This document shows, one piece after another, positions 24,203-31,961 of a stretch of DNA of 47,172 nt. The stretch is from SZUA-584 sp041656035 (GTDB lineage Bacteria; Bacillota; Clostridia; Christensenellales; SZUA-584): positions 1 to 47,172 of the forward strand of contig CAZPHS010000013.1 in assembly GCA_964586785.1 (NCBI GenBank), in the 5' to 3' direction. Each line of letters opens with the position of its first letter. Positions within the stretch are counted from its first letter, which is position 1. The position numbers and the translations under genes were made by a program. The notes below the pieces were generated by a model. It was not told the origin of the DNA. It did not search any database and saw nothing but the letters and a program-made list of their open reading frames with translations.

Positions 24203-25387
24203 TTAATTCAGCGATTTTATAAACCCGCCTATACGCTCAAGCCCCTTTATTATGTTTTGTTCGCTTACCGCGTAGCTTAAACGCACGTATCTGTCCGCCC
24301 CGAAAGCTTTGCCGGGTATTACCGCCGTCAGCTCTTTTTCAAGCAGCATCTCCGCAAAATCAAGCGAACCGCCTATAACCCTGCCGTCGCATTTTTTGCC
24401 GATTACGCCGCCTATGTCCATCATCACGTAAAACGCCCCGCCGGGAACCGCGCACGATATGCCGTCTGTATTATTTATAAGATTGCACAGCAGCCTCCGG
24501 CGCGCGTCAAACGCGTCGCGCATTTGTTTGACCGTATCCTGCGGCCCCCTTAAAGCTTCTATGCTCGCGTACTGCGCTATGGAATTAGCGTTCGACGCGG
24601 CGTGCGATTGGTAAGCGCCCATGGCTTGCGCTATACGGCGGGCGCTTGCGGTATAGCCTATGCGCCAGCCGGTCATAGCGTATGTTTTTGAAAGACCGTT
24701 TACAAGTACGGTTAAGTCTTTTATTTGCCGCCCTAATGACGCTATGCTTATATGCTCCGTATCATAAATAAGCTCGTCATATATCTCGTCCGATATAACC
24801 GCAATACCCGCGTCAACTGCCACATCGGCAATCGCGGAAAGTTCGTCGCGCGTGTATACGGAGCCGCACGGATTGGACGGCGAATTAAGTATGAGCGCTT
24901 TCGTCTTTTTTGTTATTGCCGCTTTTATTTGCCCCGCCGTCGCTTTAAACGAACCGTTTGTTTCTATGAATACGGGAACGCCGTCCGACATGGCGACAAG
25001 CTCGGGATAAGTCACCCAGTAAGGAGACGGTATAATAACTTCGTCCCCGGGATTAAGCAGCGCCGCGAACGCGTTGAAAAGCGAATGCTTTGCGCCGTTT
25101 GATATGACTATATCCTCGGGCGCGTATTTAAGAGCGTATTTTTCTTCGAGCCTTTGCGCCACGGCCTCTCTAAGCTCTATAACGCCGGAAGCGGGAGTAT
25201 ACCGGGTATACCCTTCGTCCAGCGCTTTTTTAGCCGCGTCGATTATGTTCCGCGGCGTTTCGAAATCCGGCTCACCGGCTCCAAAACCTATAACATCACG
25301 CCCCTCTTTGCGCATTTGCTTTACAAGGGCGGTAATCTTTAATGTTACTGACGGCACAATACCAAGCGCCTTAGCAGACAGAACCAT
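24203..25387 (-). CDS. Aspartate aminotransferase-like PLP enzyme (class I)
   Basis: The 394-aa aminotransferase has the PLP lysine K234 in SKTYAMTGWRIGY, substrate-binding NSPSNPCGSVY, the cofactor aspartate in ISDEIYDEL, and a C-terminal Arg in VRLSYAV. It fits the AspB/PatA subfamily of Firmicutes, which usually acts on aspartate or aromatic/alanine-type donors; exact specificity cannot be read from sequence. GGAGG precedes the ATG at 25387. It is co-oriented with, and 18 bp before, the HMGL-family gene. The two could link oxaloacetate/aspartate with citrate or 2-oxoglutarate formation. Confidence 0.93.
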   Translation of the reverse strand: MVLSAKALGIVPSVTLKITALVKQMRKEGRDVIGFGAGEPDFETPRNIIDAAKKALDEGYTRYTPASGVIELREAVAQRLEEKYALKYAPEDIVISNGAKHSLFNAFAALLNPGDEVIIPSPYWVTYPELVAMSDGVPVFIETNGSFKATAGQIKAAITKKTKALILNSPSNPCGSVYTRDELSAIADVAVDAGIAVISDEIYDELIYDTEHISIASLGRQIKDLTVLVNGLSKTYAMTGWRIGYTASARRIAQAMGAYQSHAASNANSIAQYASIEALRGPQDTVKQMRDAFDARRRLLCNLINNTDGISCAVPGGAFYVMMDIGGVIGKKCDGRVIGGSLDFAEMLLEKELTAVIPGKAFGADRYVRLSYAVSEQNIIKGLERIGGFIKSLN

Positions 25388-25718
25388 AACAGCCTCCGTT
25401 TAGTGTAAATTGCATTTTGCAAATCTAAAACCTTCATTTGGTAACGATGTTAGCATAATATATATATTCTTTCAACAGTTATTTTATAATAAATGAATGT
25501 TGCAATAATTAATGTTGCAATTTGAGCTTTATATTATCGCTTTTTCCTATATCGGTCTATGCGAACGCAAAAATAAGAACCCGCAAAACGCGTTTTGCCG
25601 CTGTTTTTGTTTGCGGCATATTGGTTTATTGTATTAAGAAATTATTAACATAGCCGTTTTTGCTTGATTAATAAACGCGGAAATAATAAAATGTCCAAAA
25701 AAGGAAGGGAGAATACAG
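25388..25718. other. Divergent intergenic region with TTGCAA boxes and a 16-bp palindrome
   Basis: This 331-bp gap separates the minus-strand aminotransferase from plus-strand degV and contains no gene I can support. It holds a TTGCATTTTGCAA inverted repeat (about 25412-25424), two direct copies of AATGTTGCAAT 15 bp apart (25496-25506, 25511-25521), a perfect palindrome GCAAAACGCGTTTTGC (25583-25598) and a GCCGC/GCGGC hairpin just after it. A weak degV promoter candidate (TTGCTT-18-TAATAA) lies near 25658-25687. The repeated boxes look like operator sites, but no regulator can be named. Confidence 0.55.
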
Positions 25719-26582
25719 ATGTCTAATTTTATCATCGGCGCGTGTTCCACATCCGACCTGCCAAAAGAATATACGGATAAGCATAATATACTGATACTCA
25801 AATATACTTTTACAATCGACAGCAAAGAATACAAAGACGGCGATATGGATACAAAGAAGTTTTTTGATATGGAGAGGGACGGCTTTATGCCGACGACGTC
25901 GCTGCTGACACCGGACTATATAACCGAGGAAGTCGAAAAGGTTCTTTCGTCGGGACGCGACATGCTCTACATAGCTTTCTCGTCCGGACTTTCGGGAAGC
26001 TGCAATAACGTAATGCTCGTGGCGCGGGAGCTGCGCGAGAAATATCCCGAAAGAAAATTTATTGTTGTGGATTCTTTGTGCGCTTCTTTAGGACACGGAC
26101 TGTTGGTGGATTATGCCGTAAAAATGCGCGAGAAGGGCAAATCTATAGACGAGGTTGCAAAATGGGTGGAATCCAACAAGCTTGCCATTAACCACTGGTT
26201 TACCGTAGACAGCCTTTCCCACCTGCGGCGCGGCGGACGTGTTACGGGCGCGGCGGCGTTCGTCGGGAATCTGCTTCATATCAAGCCCGTGCTAAATGTC
26301 GACCACGAAGGCCATCTTATACCGCGCGAGAAGGAAAAGGGACGCAAGCGCGCGCTTAAGTGCCTTGTCGAAAAGATGGCGGAATCGGTAATAAAACCCG
26401 AGGGGCAGTCGGTATTTATAAGCCACGGCGATGACGAGGAAACCGCGACGTATGTAGCCGATATGATAAAGGATTTGTTCCCCGAAATAGGCGATATAAT
26501 GATAAGCCCTCTCGGCGCCGTTATAGGCGCGCACGCGGGACCGGGCACTATCGCTCTTTTCTTCATGGGAAAGACAAGGTAA
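25719..26582 (+). CDS. DegV family fatty-acid-binding protein
   Basis: The 287-aa protein has the two-domain DegV fold: an N-terminal part with DSKEYKDGDMDTKKFFDMERDG and TTSLLTPDY, the lipid-binding Ser in SSGLSGSCNN (near 91), and VVDSLCASLGHG. GRVTGAAAFVGNLLHIKPVL and GAVIGAHAGPGTIALFF follow in the C-terminal domain. Relatives bind a fatty acid, and FakB proteins hand it to the kinase FakA; no fakA (dak-like) gene is in this window. GGAAGGGAG precedes the ATG. It is followed by its own terminator, so it is monocistronic. Confidence 0.95.
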   Translation: MSNFIIGACSTSDLPKEYTDKHNILILKYTFTIDSKEYKDGDMDTKKFFDMERDGFMPTTSLLTPDYITEEVEKVLSSGRDMLYIAFSSGLSGSCNNVMLVARELREKYPERKFIVVDSLCASLGHGLLVDYAVKMREKGKSIDEVAKWVESNKLAINHWFTVDSLSHLRRGGRVTGAAAFVGNLLHIKPVLNVDHEGHLIPREKEKGRKRALKCLVEKMAESVIKPEGQSVFISHGDDEETATYVADMIKDLFPEIGDIMISPLGAVIGAHAGPGTIALFFMGKTR

Positions 26583-26616
26583 CACGAATCGATAAAAAAA
26601 CATAGCCGTAAACTTT

Positions 26617-26648
26617 TTGCCCCTCCCGACGAGGGGCAATATTTATTT
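26617..26648 (+). terminator. Intrinsic terminator of degV
   Basis: Perfect 9-bp arms TTGCCCCTC and GAGGGGCAA with a 5-nt loop (CCGAC) are followed by the T-rich stretch TATTTATTT on the plus strand, about 35 bp after the degV stop. Confidence 0.78.
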
Positions 26649-26727
26649 GGCGCGCCGCGCCCGTCTCATATTTGTCCCTCCGCGTTCATATTAATAGTTT
26701 GAGAAACTGTTTTATACGGAGGAAAAT

Positions 26728-27621
26728 ATGAGATACTCACGATTGCAGCAGGGCCGCCGCCCAAAAATAAAAAAGAGCCGGACGTCGTTTATAGTAGCGG
26801 CGGCGGCGCTGGGAATAACCGCTTACCTTATAGGAGCCGGGGCCGCCGGAGGCTGGCTCGCGGAAAATATTATCAATCCGGTATTCAATAACGGCAAAAG
26901 CACCGCCGGAGCGGCCGTAACGCCGCCGCAAAGCGCCGCGCCGCAAACAGACGATACCGGCCGGGTTACGCCCACGCCCTCGGAGTCTTTGCGGCTTGAA
27001 GAAAAAATAATAGCGCAGAGCATATCGCTTTACACTCTTCAATGCGGGGCTTTCGCGGATAAGAACAACGCCAAGACTGCGGCCGACGATATATCGTCGC
27101 GCGGCGGAGCGGGTTATGTATCGTTTGACGGAAAGCTTTACCGAACGCTTGTCGCGGGCTATACAAAAGAGTCGGACGCGGCGAGCGTAAAAAAGGAGCT
27201 TGCGGAGCAGGGCGTCGCGAGCACTGTTTTCGTTCTTGAGTCCGGTACGCTGGAGTTTAAAATAAGCGCAGAGCAGTCCCAGATTGACGCCGTAAAGGCT
27301 TGCTTTAATATAGTTCCGGATACCGTAGACACGCTTATGCAGATAATATTCGACGCCGACAACGGCCAAAACGTCGACGCGCGTATACTTGCGCTAAAAA
27401 ACAAAGCGGATGAAACATCGGCAACCCTCCACAGCGTTGTTTCTCCGGATAACGACGCGGTAGAACGATTGTGCGAGTTTATGGACGATTTTTGTAAAAC
27501 GCTGGGCGAGATTCCGTCTTCCGGCAATGTAACCCCCGTAGCTTTTTCCTCAAATCTGAAGTATAATATAATAAATATAACAGTCAAATACTCATCGTTC
27601 TTAGACGAGATAACAGGCTGA
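26728..27621 (+). CDS. SPOR-domain membrane protein
   Basis: The 297-aa protein has a basic N-terminus (RRPKIKKSR), one membrane segment (about residues 23-47) and an Ala/Pro/Thr linker. A SPOR domain at about residues 92-170 follows (YTLQCGAFADKNNAKTAADDISSRGGAGYVSF... and YRTLVAGYTKESDAASVKKEL). The helical C-terminal 120 residues are not recognised. SPOR domains bind denuded glycan strands at division or sporulation septa. CGGAGG precedes the ATG. It lies 17 bp before the first DRTGG gene and may share its transcript, though a functional link to hydrogenase genes is not evident. Confidence 0.85.
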   Translation: MRYSRLQQGRRPKIKKSRTSFIVAAAALGITAYLIGAGAAGGWLAENIINPVFNNGKSTAGAAVTPPQSAAPQTDDTGRVTPTPSESLRLEEKIIAQSISLYTLQCGAFADKNNAKTAADDISSRGGAGYVSFDGKLYRTLVAGYTKESDAASVKKELAEQGVASTVFVLESGTLEFKISAEQSQIDAVKACFNIVPDTVDTLMQIIFDADNGQNVDARILALKNKADETSATLHSVVSPDNDAVERLCEFMDDFCKTLGEIPSSGNVTPVAFSSNLKYNIINITVKYSSFLDEITG

Positions 27622-27638
27622 TATGCAAAGGACGCTGT

Positions 27639-27989
27639 ATGACAATAAGACAGGCGGCCGAGGCGCTTAAGGCGACTTGCGTTTGCGGCGATAATAATCT
27701 GGACAAGCAGCTAAGCTCCGCGTGCGGGGCGGATCTTATGAGCGATGTTCTCGCGTTTGTAAAAGAAGGCAGCATACTGCTTACGGGCATGGTAAACCAG
27801 CATGTAATACGTACCGCCGAGATGCTCGACGTGCTGTGCGTTTGTTTTGTGCGCGGCAAAAAGCCAACGGAAGACATACGCGATTTGGCTTTGCGCACGG
27901 GCGTTACGCTTCTCGTTTGCGACATAACGCTGTATGAGGCGTGCGGAAGGCTTTTCAAGCACGGCCTTCCCGCGTGTAAAGGGATGTAA
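27639..27989 (+). CDS. DRTGG-domain protein (first copy)
   Basis: The 116-aa single-domain protein resembles the DRTGG fold, the N-terminal domain of HPr kinase and of some phosphotransacetylases. It shows an early GAD-LMSDVLAFVKEGSILLTGMVN strand-helix region and the final VTLLVCDITLYEACGRLFKHGL. There is no ATP site of its own. A second DRTGG protein lies at 29736, and both flank the RsbW-like and hydrogenase-like genes. This gene set accompanies [FeFe] hydrogenases in many Clostridia. A sensory or ligand-binding role is inferred from context. Confidence 0.75.
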   Translation: MTIRQAAEALKATCVCGDNNLDKQLSSACGADLMSDVLAFVKEGSILLTGMVNQHVIRTAEMLDVLCVCFVRGKKPTEDIRDLALRTGVTLLVCDITLYEACGRLFKHGLPACKGM

Positions 27990-27991
27990 AT

Positions 27992-28411
27992 ATGCCGGAC
28001 GCTTTTACGGAATCGTTTGACATACGCGCCAAAGATTTCTCGTCGGCGGGCGAGGCATCGGCGAAAATAAAAAGCGTTCTTCGCCTTTTGGGAATAGACC
28101 CGTCTTTGATAAGGCGCGTCGCGGTGGCCGCGTACGAGGCGGAGCTTAATATGGTTATTCACAGCAGCGGCGGCAAAATGAATCTTACGATAACGCCGGA
28201 TTGTATCGCTCTTTTATGCTCGGACACCGGCCCCGGAATAGCCGATATAAATACGGCTATGCGCGAGGGTTTTTCCACCGCGCCGCACGATATACGCATG
28301 ATGGGTTTCGGCGCCGGAATGGGGCTGCCCAATATCAAAAAAAATTGCGACACTTTTTCAATAGTATCGGATTCCGGCGGCACCGTTTTGGATTTGCGTT
28401 TTTTGATTTAG
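27992..28411 (+). CDS. RsbW/SpoIIAB-like ATP-binding protein
   Basis: The 139-aa GHKL ATPase has an N box (AAYEAELNMVIHS), G1 box DTGPGI and a glycine-rich lid (FGAGMGLPNIKK), the arrangement of anti-sigma-factor serine kinases. There is no histidine phospho-acceptor domain. It begins 2 nt after the DRTGG gene and is followed by the hydrogenase-like gene. It could phosphorylate a partner or bind a sigma or anti-sigma protein; no anti-anti-sigma (STAS) gene is nearby. A gene of the same superfamily lies inside the hydrogenase operon at 31413. Confidence 0.85.
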   Translation: MPDAFTESFDIRAKDFSSAGEASAKIKSVLRLLGIDPSLIRRVAVAAYEAELNMVIHSSGGKMNLTITPDCIALLCSDTGPGIADINTAMREGFSTAPHDIRMMGFGAGMGLPNIKKNCDTFSIVSDSGGTVLDLRFLI

Positions 28412-28429
28412 TTTTTACGAGGGGATATT

Positions 28430-29731
28430 ATGAACACTTATTTTCATTCGGTAAGGCTTGACCGCGATAAATGCAAAGGATGCACCAACTGCATAAAGCA
28501 TTGCCCTACCGAGGCCATACGCGTGCGCGACGGCAAGGCGCAGATTATAGCAGAGCGCTGTATAGACTGCGGCGAATGTATACGCGTTTGCCCTTACCAT
28601 GCCAAAATCGCGTACACCGACCCTTTTTCGGATATAGGAAAATATAAATATAAGATAGCTCTTCCCGCGCCGGCGCTTTACGGACAGTTTAAAAATCTTA
28701 CAAGCATAGACCGCGTGGTGCTTGGCTTGAAGCTTATGGGCTTTGACGATGTGTACGAAGTCGCGCGCGGCGCCGATATTGTAAGCAGCGCAGCCCATCG
28801 CATTGACAAGCATAACTATCCTGCCATATCCTCCGCCTGTCCTGCCATAGTGCGTCTTATACAGGTGCGTTTTCCAAGCCTTATAGGCAACATAGTTAAT
28901 TTGCAAACTCCTATGGAGATGGCGGCCATTGCGGCAAAACGCGAGTACGCCGCAAAGCATAACGCGAACCCCGATGATATAGGAGTGTTTTTTATAACGC
29001 CGTGCCCCGCCAAAATGACAAGCATAAAAAATCCTTACGGCCTTAATAAAAGCAATGTCAGCGGCGCTTTTTCGGTAATCGATATATACGGGCTGCTCGC
29101 CGGCCAGCTTAAAAAGCCGGGCGTTACGGCGGACGCCGGAGACACCGCTTCGGTATACGGCGTCAATTGGGCTAACTCGGGCGGAGAATCGGCGGCGTCG
29201 GGCATTGATAATTATCTTGCCGTTGACGGCATACAAAACGTAATTAAAGTGCTTGAGGAAATAGAGAACCAAAAGCTTAGCGATTTGGAATTTTTCGAGG
29301 GGCTTGCCTGCCCGGGCGGCTGCGTCGGCGGTCCGCTCACTTTTGAAAACCCGTACGTCGCGCGTTCACGCATACGCTCTTTGTCCAAAAAGATAAAACA
29401 AAAAAAACCGTCCGCCGAATATACGCAGCAATATATAAAAGACGGCTCGGTTTTCTTTAAAGAGCCTATCAAAGCGCACCCCATAATGAGCATAGATAAT
29501 GATATGGTAGCCGCCATGAAAAAACTGGAACAGATAGAGAGTATAACCGAGCGCCTTCCCGGCCTGGACTGCGGCTCGTGCGGCTCTCCCTCGTGCCGCG
29601 CTATGGCGGAAGATATAGTGCGTGGGGACGCGAAAGAGATGGATTGCGTTTTCAAACTGCGCGATAAAGTCTCGCTTTTAGCCGAGCAGATGGTTGAGCT
29701 TACGGTGAAAAACAAGCAAGGGGATAAATAA
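28430..29731 (+). CDS. Sensory-type [FeFe]-hydrogenase-like iron-sulfur protein
   Basis: The 433-aa protein has two N-terminal 4Fe-4S clusters (CKGCTNCIKHCP, CIDCGECIRVCP), then a hydrogenase large-subunit C-terminal domain with its H-cluster cysteines in altered contexts: ISSACPAIV, TPCPAKM and LACPGGCVGG. A C-terminal Fes-type cluster domain follows (GLDCGSCGSPSCRAMAED). Classical catalytic L1 TSCCPGW and the small-subunit tail are missing. Many relatives carry a C-terminal PAS domain and are thought to sense H2 (HydS-type); this one ends after a short helix. It probably reports redox or H2 state rather than producing H2, which is inference. Confidence 0.85.
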   Translation: MNTYFHSVRLDRDKCKGCTNCIKHCPTEAIRVRDGKAQIIAERCIDCGECIRVCPYHAKIAYTDPFSDIGKYKYKIALPAPALYGQFKNLTSIDRVVLGLKLMGFDDVYEVARGADIVSSAAHRIDKHNYPAISSACPAIVRLIQVRFPSLIGNIVNLQTPMEMAAIAAKREYAAKHNANPDDIGVFFITPCPAKMTSIKNPYGLNKSNVSGAFSVIDIYGLLAGQLKKPGVTADAGDTASVYGVNWANSGGESAASGIDNYLAVDGIQNVIKVLEEIENQKLSDLEFFEGLACPGGCVGGPLTFENPYVARSRIRSLSKKIKQKKPSAEYTQQYIKDGSVFFKEPIKAHPIMSIDNDMVAAMKKLEQIESITERLPGLDCGSCGSPSCRAMAEDIVRGDAKEMDCVFKLRDKVSLLAEQMVELTVKNKQGDK

Positions 29732-29735
29732 CAGT

Positions 29736-30071
29736 ATGAAGGTAAAAGAATTGATTGACGCCACGGGCTGGGACGCGCTTACTCTCATTCCCGATAAACA
29801 AATAACATCCGCGTATACGTGCGACCTTTTAAGCTTCGCTATGGCGAATACACAAAGCGGCACCGCGTGGATTACAGTTCAGTCACACGTCAATGTTGTG
29901 GCAGTCGCGTCCTTAACCGGCTGCGCGTGCGTAATAATACCGTGCGGTACGAGTGTTTCGGAAGAAACGCTGGAGGCCGCCAAAACAAAGGACGTATGTA
30001 TAGTAAGCGCGCCGTGCTCCGCTTATGCCGCGGCGGCGCGGCTTTACAGGCTCGGCATAGGCGACATATAA
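29736..30071 (+). CDS. DRTGG-domain protein (second copy)
   Basis: The 111-aa protein has the same compact alpha/beta layout as the product at 27639: KVKELIDATGWDALTLI, a central AWITVQSHVNVVAVASLTGCACVIIPCG and the C-terminal KDVCIVSAPCSAYAAAARLYRLGI. The Asp-Arg-Thr-Gly-Gly residues that name the domain are not conserved, which is common in this subgroup. It starts 4 nt after the hydrogenase-like gene and ends 3 nt before the PHP gene, so the genes are co-expressed. Biochemical function is unknown. Confidence 0.72.
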   Translation: MKVKELIDATGWDALTLIPDKQITSAYTCDLLSFAMANTQSGTAWITVQSHVNVVAVASLTGCACVIIPCGTSVSEETLEAAKTKDVCIVSAPCSAYAAAARLYRLGIGDI

Positions 30072-30074
30072 TAA

Positions 30075-30755
30075 ATGAAAGCTTATTACGACCTTCATAT
30101 ACACTCGTGCTTATCACCCTGCGCCCAAGACGATATGACGCCTAATAACATTGCCGCGATGGCGCGTTTAAAGGGGCTTTCGCTTATAGCGCTTACAGAC
30201 CATAACTGCGGAAGAAACCTGCCCGCCATGGCGGCGTGCGCGGGAGAGGGCTTTGTCCCCGGTATTGAGGTAACCTCGCGCGAGGAGGTACACGTTCTCG
30301 CTTATTTTAGCAATGTCGATTCCGCCGTAAGCTTCGGTGAGTTGATATACGACTCGTTGCCGGACATATCTAACCGGCCGGAGATTTTCGGCCGCCAGAC
30401 AGTGACGGGAACGGATGATAAACCGCGCGGAGAAGTTGAAAAACTGCTGCTTTCGGCCTCCGCGTTTTCGATTGAAAAGATTAAGAATATGGTATGGAGC
30501 CAAGGCGGCTGCGCGGTGCCCGCGCATATAAACCGCGGCTCTTTTTCTGTGTTTTCCAATCTGGGGTTTTTGCCCGCCGGATTGTTTAAATGTGTCGAAA
30601 TATCTTCCGGAATACCCTGCCCGCCTGTTGATTCCGGATTGTTTATACTAAACTCGTCTGACGCGCATAGTCTTGCAGACATTGCGGAACCGGAAAACAC
30701 CCTTGAAAATATAAAAAGCGCAACCGATTTTATAAGCTTTTTACGCAGTTTATAA
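30075..30755 (+). CDS. PHP-domain metal-dependent phosphoesterase
   Basis: The 226-aa protein shows PHP motif I DLHIHSCLSPC (residues 5-15), LIALTDHN near 40, GIEVTSREEVHVLAYF, AHINRGSF and the terminal Asp-His pair SSDAHSLADI. These residues would hold a trinuclear metal site for phosphate-ester hydrolysis. Its substrate is unknown; relatives include histidinol phosphatase and the TrpH 3',5'-bisphosphate nuclease. It closes the five-gene block that precedes the hydrogenase promoter, a position seen in other Clostridia. Confidence 0.88.
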   Translation: MKAYYDLHIHSCLSPCAQDDMTPNNIAAMARLKGLSLIALTDHNCGRNLPAMAACAGEGFVPGIEVTSREEVHVLAYFSNVDSAVSFGELIYDSLPDISNRPEIFGRQTVTGTDDKPRGEVEKLLLSASAFSIEKIKNMVWSQGGCAVPAHINRGSFSVFSNLGFLPAGLFKCVEISSGIPCPPVDSGLFILNSSDAHSLADIAEPENTLENIKSATDFISFLRSL

Positions 30756-30868
30756 CTGTGTTTACATTATATCCGTTAAAACATACTGTTACGGCAAAGT
30801 TCTCATATAATCCATAAAATAAATGATGCAATTAATAAGTACTTATGGTAGAATAACGGCTGGTTAGT

Positions 30869-30886
30869 TCGTTAATTTTTTATCAA
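30869..30886. promoter_or_regulatory. Candidate Rex operator before the hydrogenase operon
   Basis: TCGTTAA-TTTT-TTATCAA matches 12 of the 14 defined positions of the Rex consensus TTGTTAA-N4-TTAACAA. It lies just before a TATAAT (30897-30902) in the only sizeable gap before the hydrogenase genes, where a bound repressor would cover the -35 region. Rex releases DNA when NADH is high, which would suit an NADH-consuming hydrogenase. No rex gene is in this window. Confidence 0.5.
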
Positions 30887-30896
30887 AGTTATTTTT

Positions 30897-30902
30897 TATA
30901 AT
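30897..30902 (+). promoter_or_regulatory. Candidate -10 box of the hydrogenase operon
   Basis: A perfect TATAAT lies about 30 bp before the ATG at 30934 and is followed by GGAGGGA. No good -35 box is seen at 17 bp (the region is AATTTT), so the promoter may need an activator or be weak. A second TATAAT at 30806-30811, also without a clear -35, is an alternative. Confidence 0.4.
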
Positions 30903-30933
30903 TTATATAAAGCATCTATAGGAGGGATAGACG

Positions 30934-31410
30934 ATGACAGTTACGGAAGATAAACTTATGCGCGACGAGCTCGTAAGCTTTATCGAGGAACAAAAGAAAA
31001 AACCGGGGCCGCTTATGCCTGTAATGCAAAAGGCACAGTCGCTGTTCGGTGCCTTAACGTTTGACGTACAGGAGCTGATCTCCGAACAGCTTGGCATCCC
31101 TATGAGCGATGTGTACGGCGTCGCCACGTTCTACTCACAGTTTGCGCTGGCCCCCAAAGGCAGGCACATAATAAGCGTTTGTATGGGCACGGCCTGCTAT
31201 GTGCGCAACATAGAAAAAGTTATGGATAAGCTATCCGAAGAGCTCGGCGTCTCCCCCGGAGAGACAACGCCGGACAGGCGATTTACACTCGAGGCTACGC
31301 GATGTCTCGGCTGCTGCGGGCTTGCGCCGGTGATAATGATTGACGATCAGGTTTTCGGCAGACTGGTTCCCGACGACGTGCCCGGTATACTGGCGAAATT
31401 CAAAGAATAA
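30934..31410 (+). CDS. hndA: NAD(P)-dependent hydrogenase NuoE-like subunit
   Basis: The 158-aa protein is the thioredoxin-like 2Fe-2S subunit (NuoE, HydC or HndA type). A helical N-terminal domain (LMPVMQKAQSLFG, LGIPMSDVYGVATFYSQF) precedes cluster ligands in CMGTACYVRN (C-x4-C) and CLGCCGLAP (C-x3-C). It passes electrons within the multimeric hydrogenase. GGAGGGA precedes the ATG. It is the first gene after a candidate Rex site and is followed 2 nt later by a GHKL ATPase gene. Confidence 0.95.
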   Translation: MTVTEDKLMRDELVSFIEEQKKKPGPLMPVMQKAQSLFGALTFDVQELISEQLGIPMSDVYGVATFYSQFALAPKGRHIISVCMGTACYVRNIEKVMDKLSEELGVSPGETTPDRRFTLEATRCLGCCGLAPVIMIDDQVFGRLVPDDVPGILAKFKE

Positions 31411-31412
31411 TA

Positions 31413-31961
31413 ATGCGTGATTTATCTTTGCACATACTTGATATAGCGGAGAATTCGCTTTCGGCGGGCAGCAGCCTTGTGACTATAGACATAAAAGCAC
31501 AAAGCGACGTGCTGACGATACGCATATGCGACAACGGCCGCGGTATGAGCGAGTATATGATGGAACGCGTAAAAAGCCCTTTTGTAACAACGCGCAAAAC
31601 GCGGGATATAGGGCTTGGAATTCCGCTTTTCGCGCTAAACTGCGAAAACTCGGGCGGCGGCTTGAAAGTAACGTCCGCGCCAAAAGAAGGCACACAGATT
31701 CTCGCGACGCTTGGTCTTTCGCACATAGACCGCCCTCCTCTGGGCGATATCGCGCAGACCGCGGCGGTGCTGGCGCTGACAAACGAAAACGCGGATTTTG
31801 TTTTAACGGCTTCGCGTGATGAAAATAAATTTTCATTCGATACAAGAATAATAAAAGAGACTTTAGGCGGCGTGCCCATATCACAGCCGCAAGTAAGCGC
31901 TTTTATACATCAATATTTGCAGGAAGGACTTAAACAGGTTTTTGGAGGTAAAGAGATATGA
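31413..31961 (+). CDS. GHKL ATPase embedded in the hydrogenase operon
   Basis: The 182-aa protein has an N-terminal HATPase domain: N box LDIAENSLSAG (residues 9-19), G1 DNGRGM, a KSPF-TTRKTRDIGLGIPLF lid and GTQILATL. A C-terminal region of about 70 residues is not recognised. It lacks a dimerisation or phospho-acceptor domain, so it is not a complete sensor kinase. It is inserted between the NuoE-like and 2Fe-2S genes and overlaps the latter by 4 nt, so its translation is coupled to the enzyme's. It may sense or regulate the hydrogenase, perhaps in partnership with the 27639-30755 module. Confidence 0.85.
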   Translation: MRDLSLHILDIAENSLSAGSSLVTIDIKAQSDVLTIRICDNGRGMSEYMMERVKSPFVTTRKTRDIGLGIPLFALNCENSGGGLKVTSAPKEGTQILATLGLSHIDRPPLGDIAQTAAVLALTNENADFVLTASRDENKFSFDTRIIKETLGGVPISQPQVSAFIHQYLQEGLKQVFGGKEI

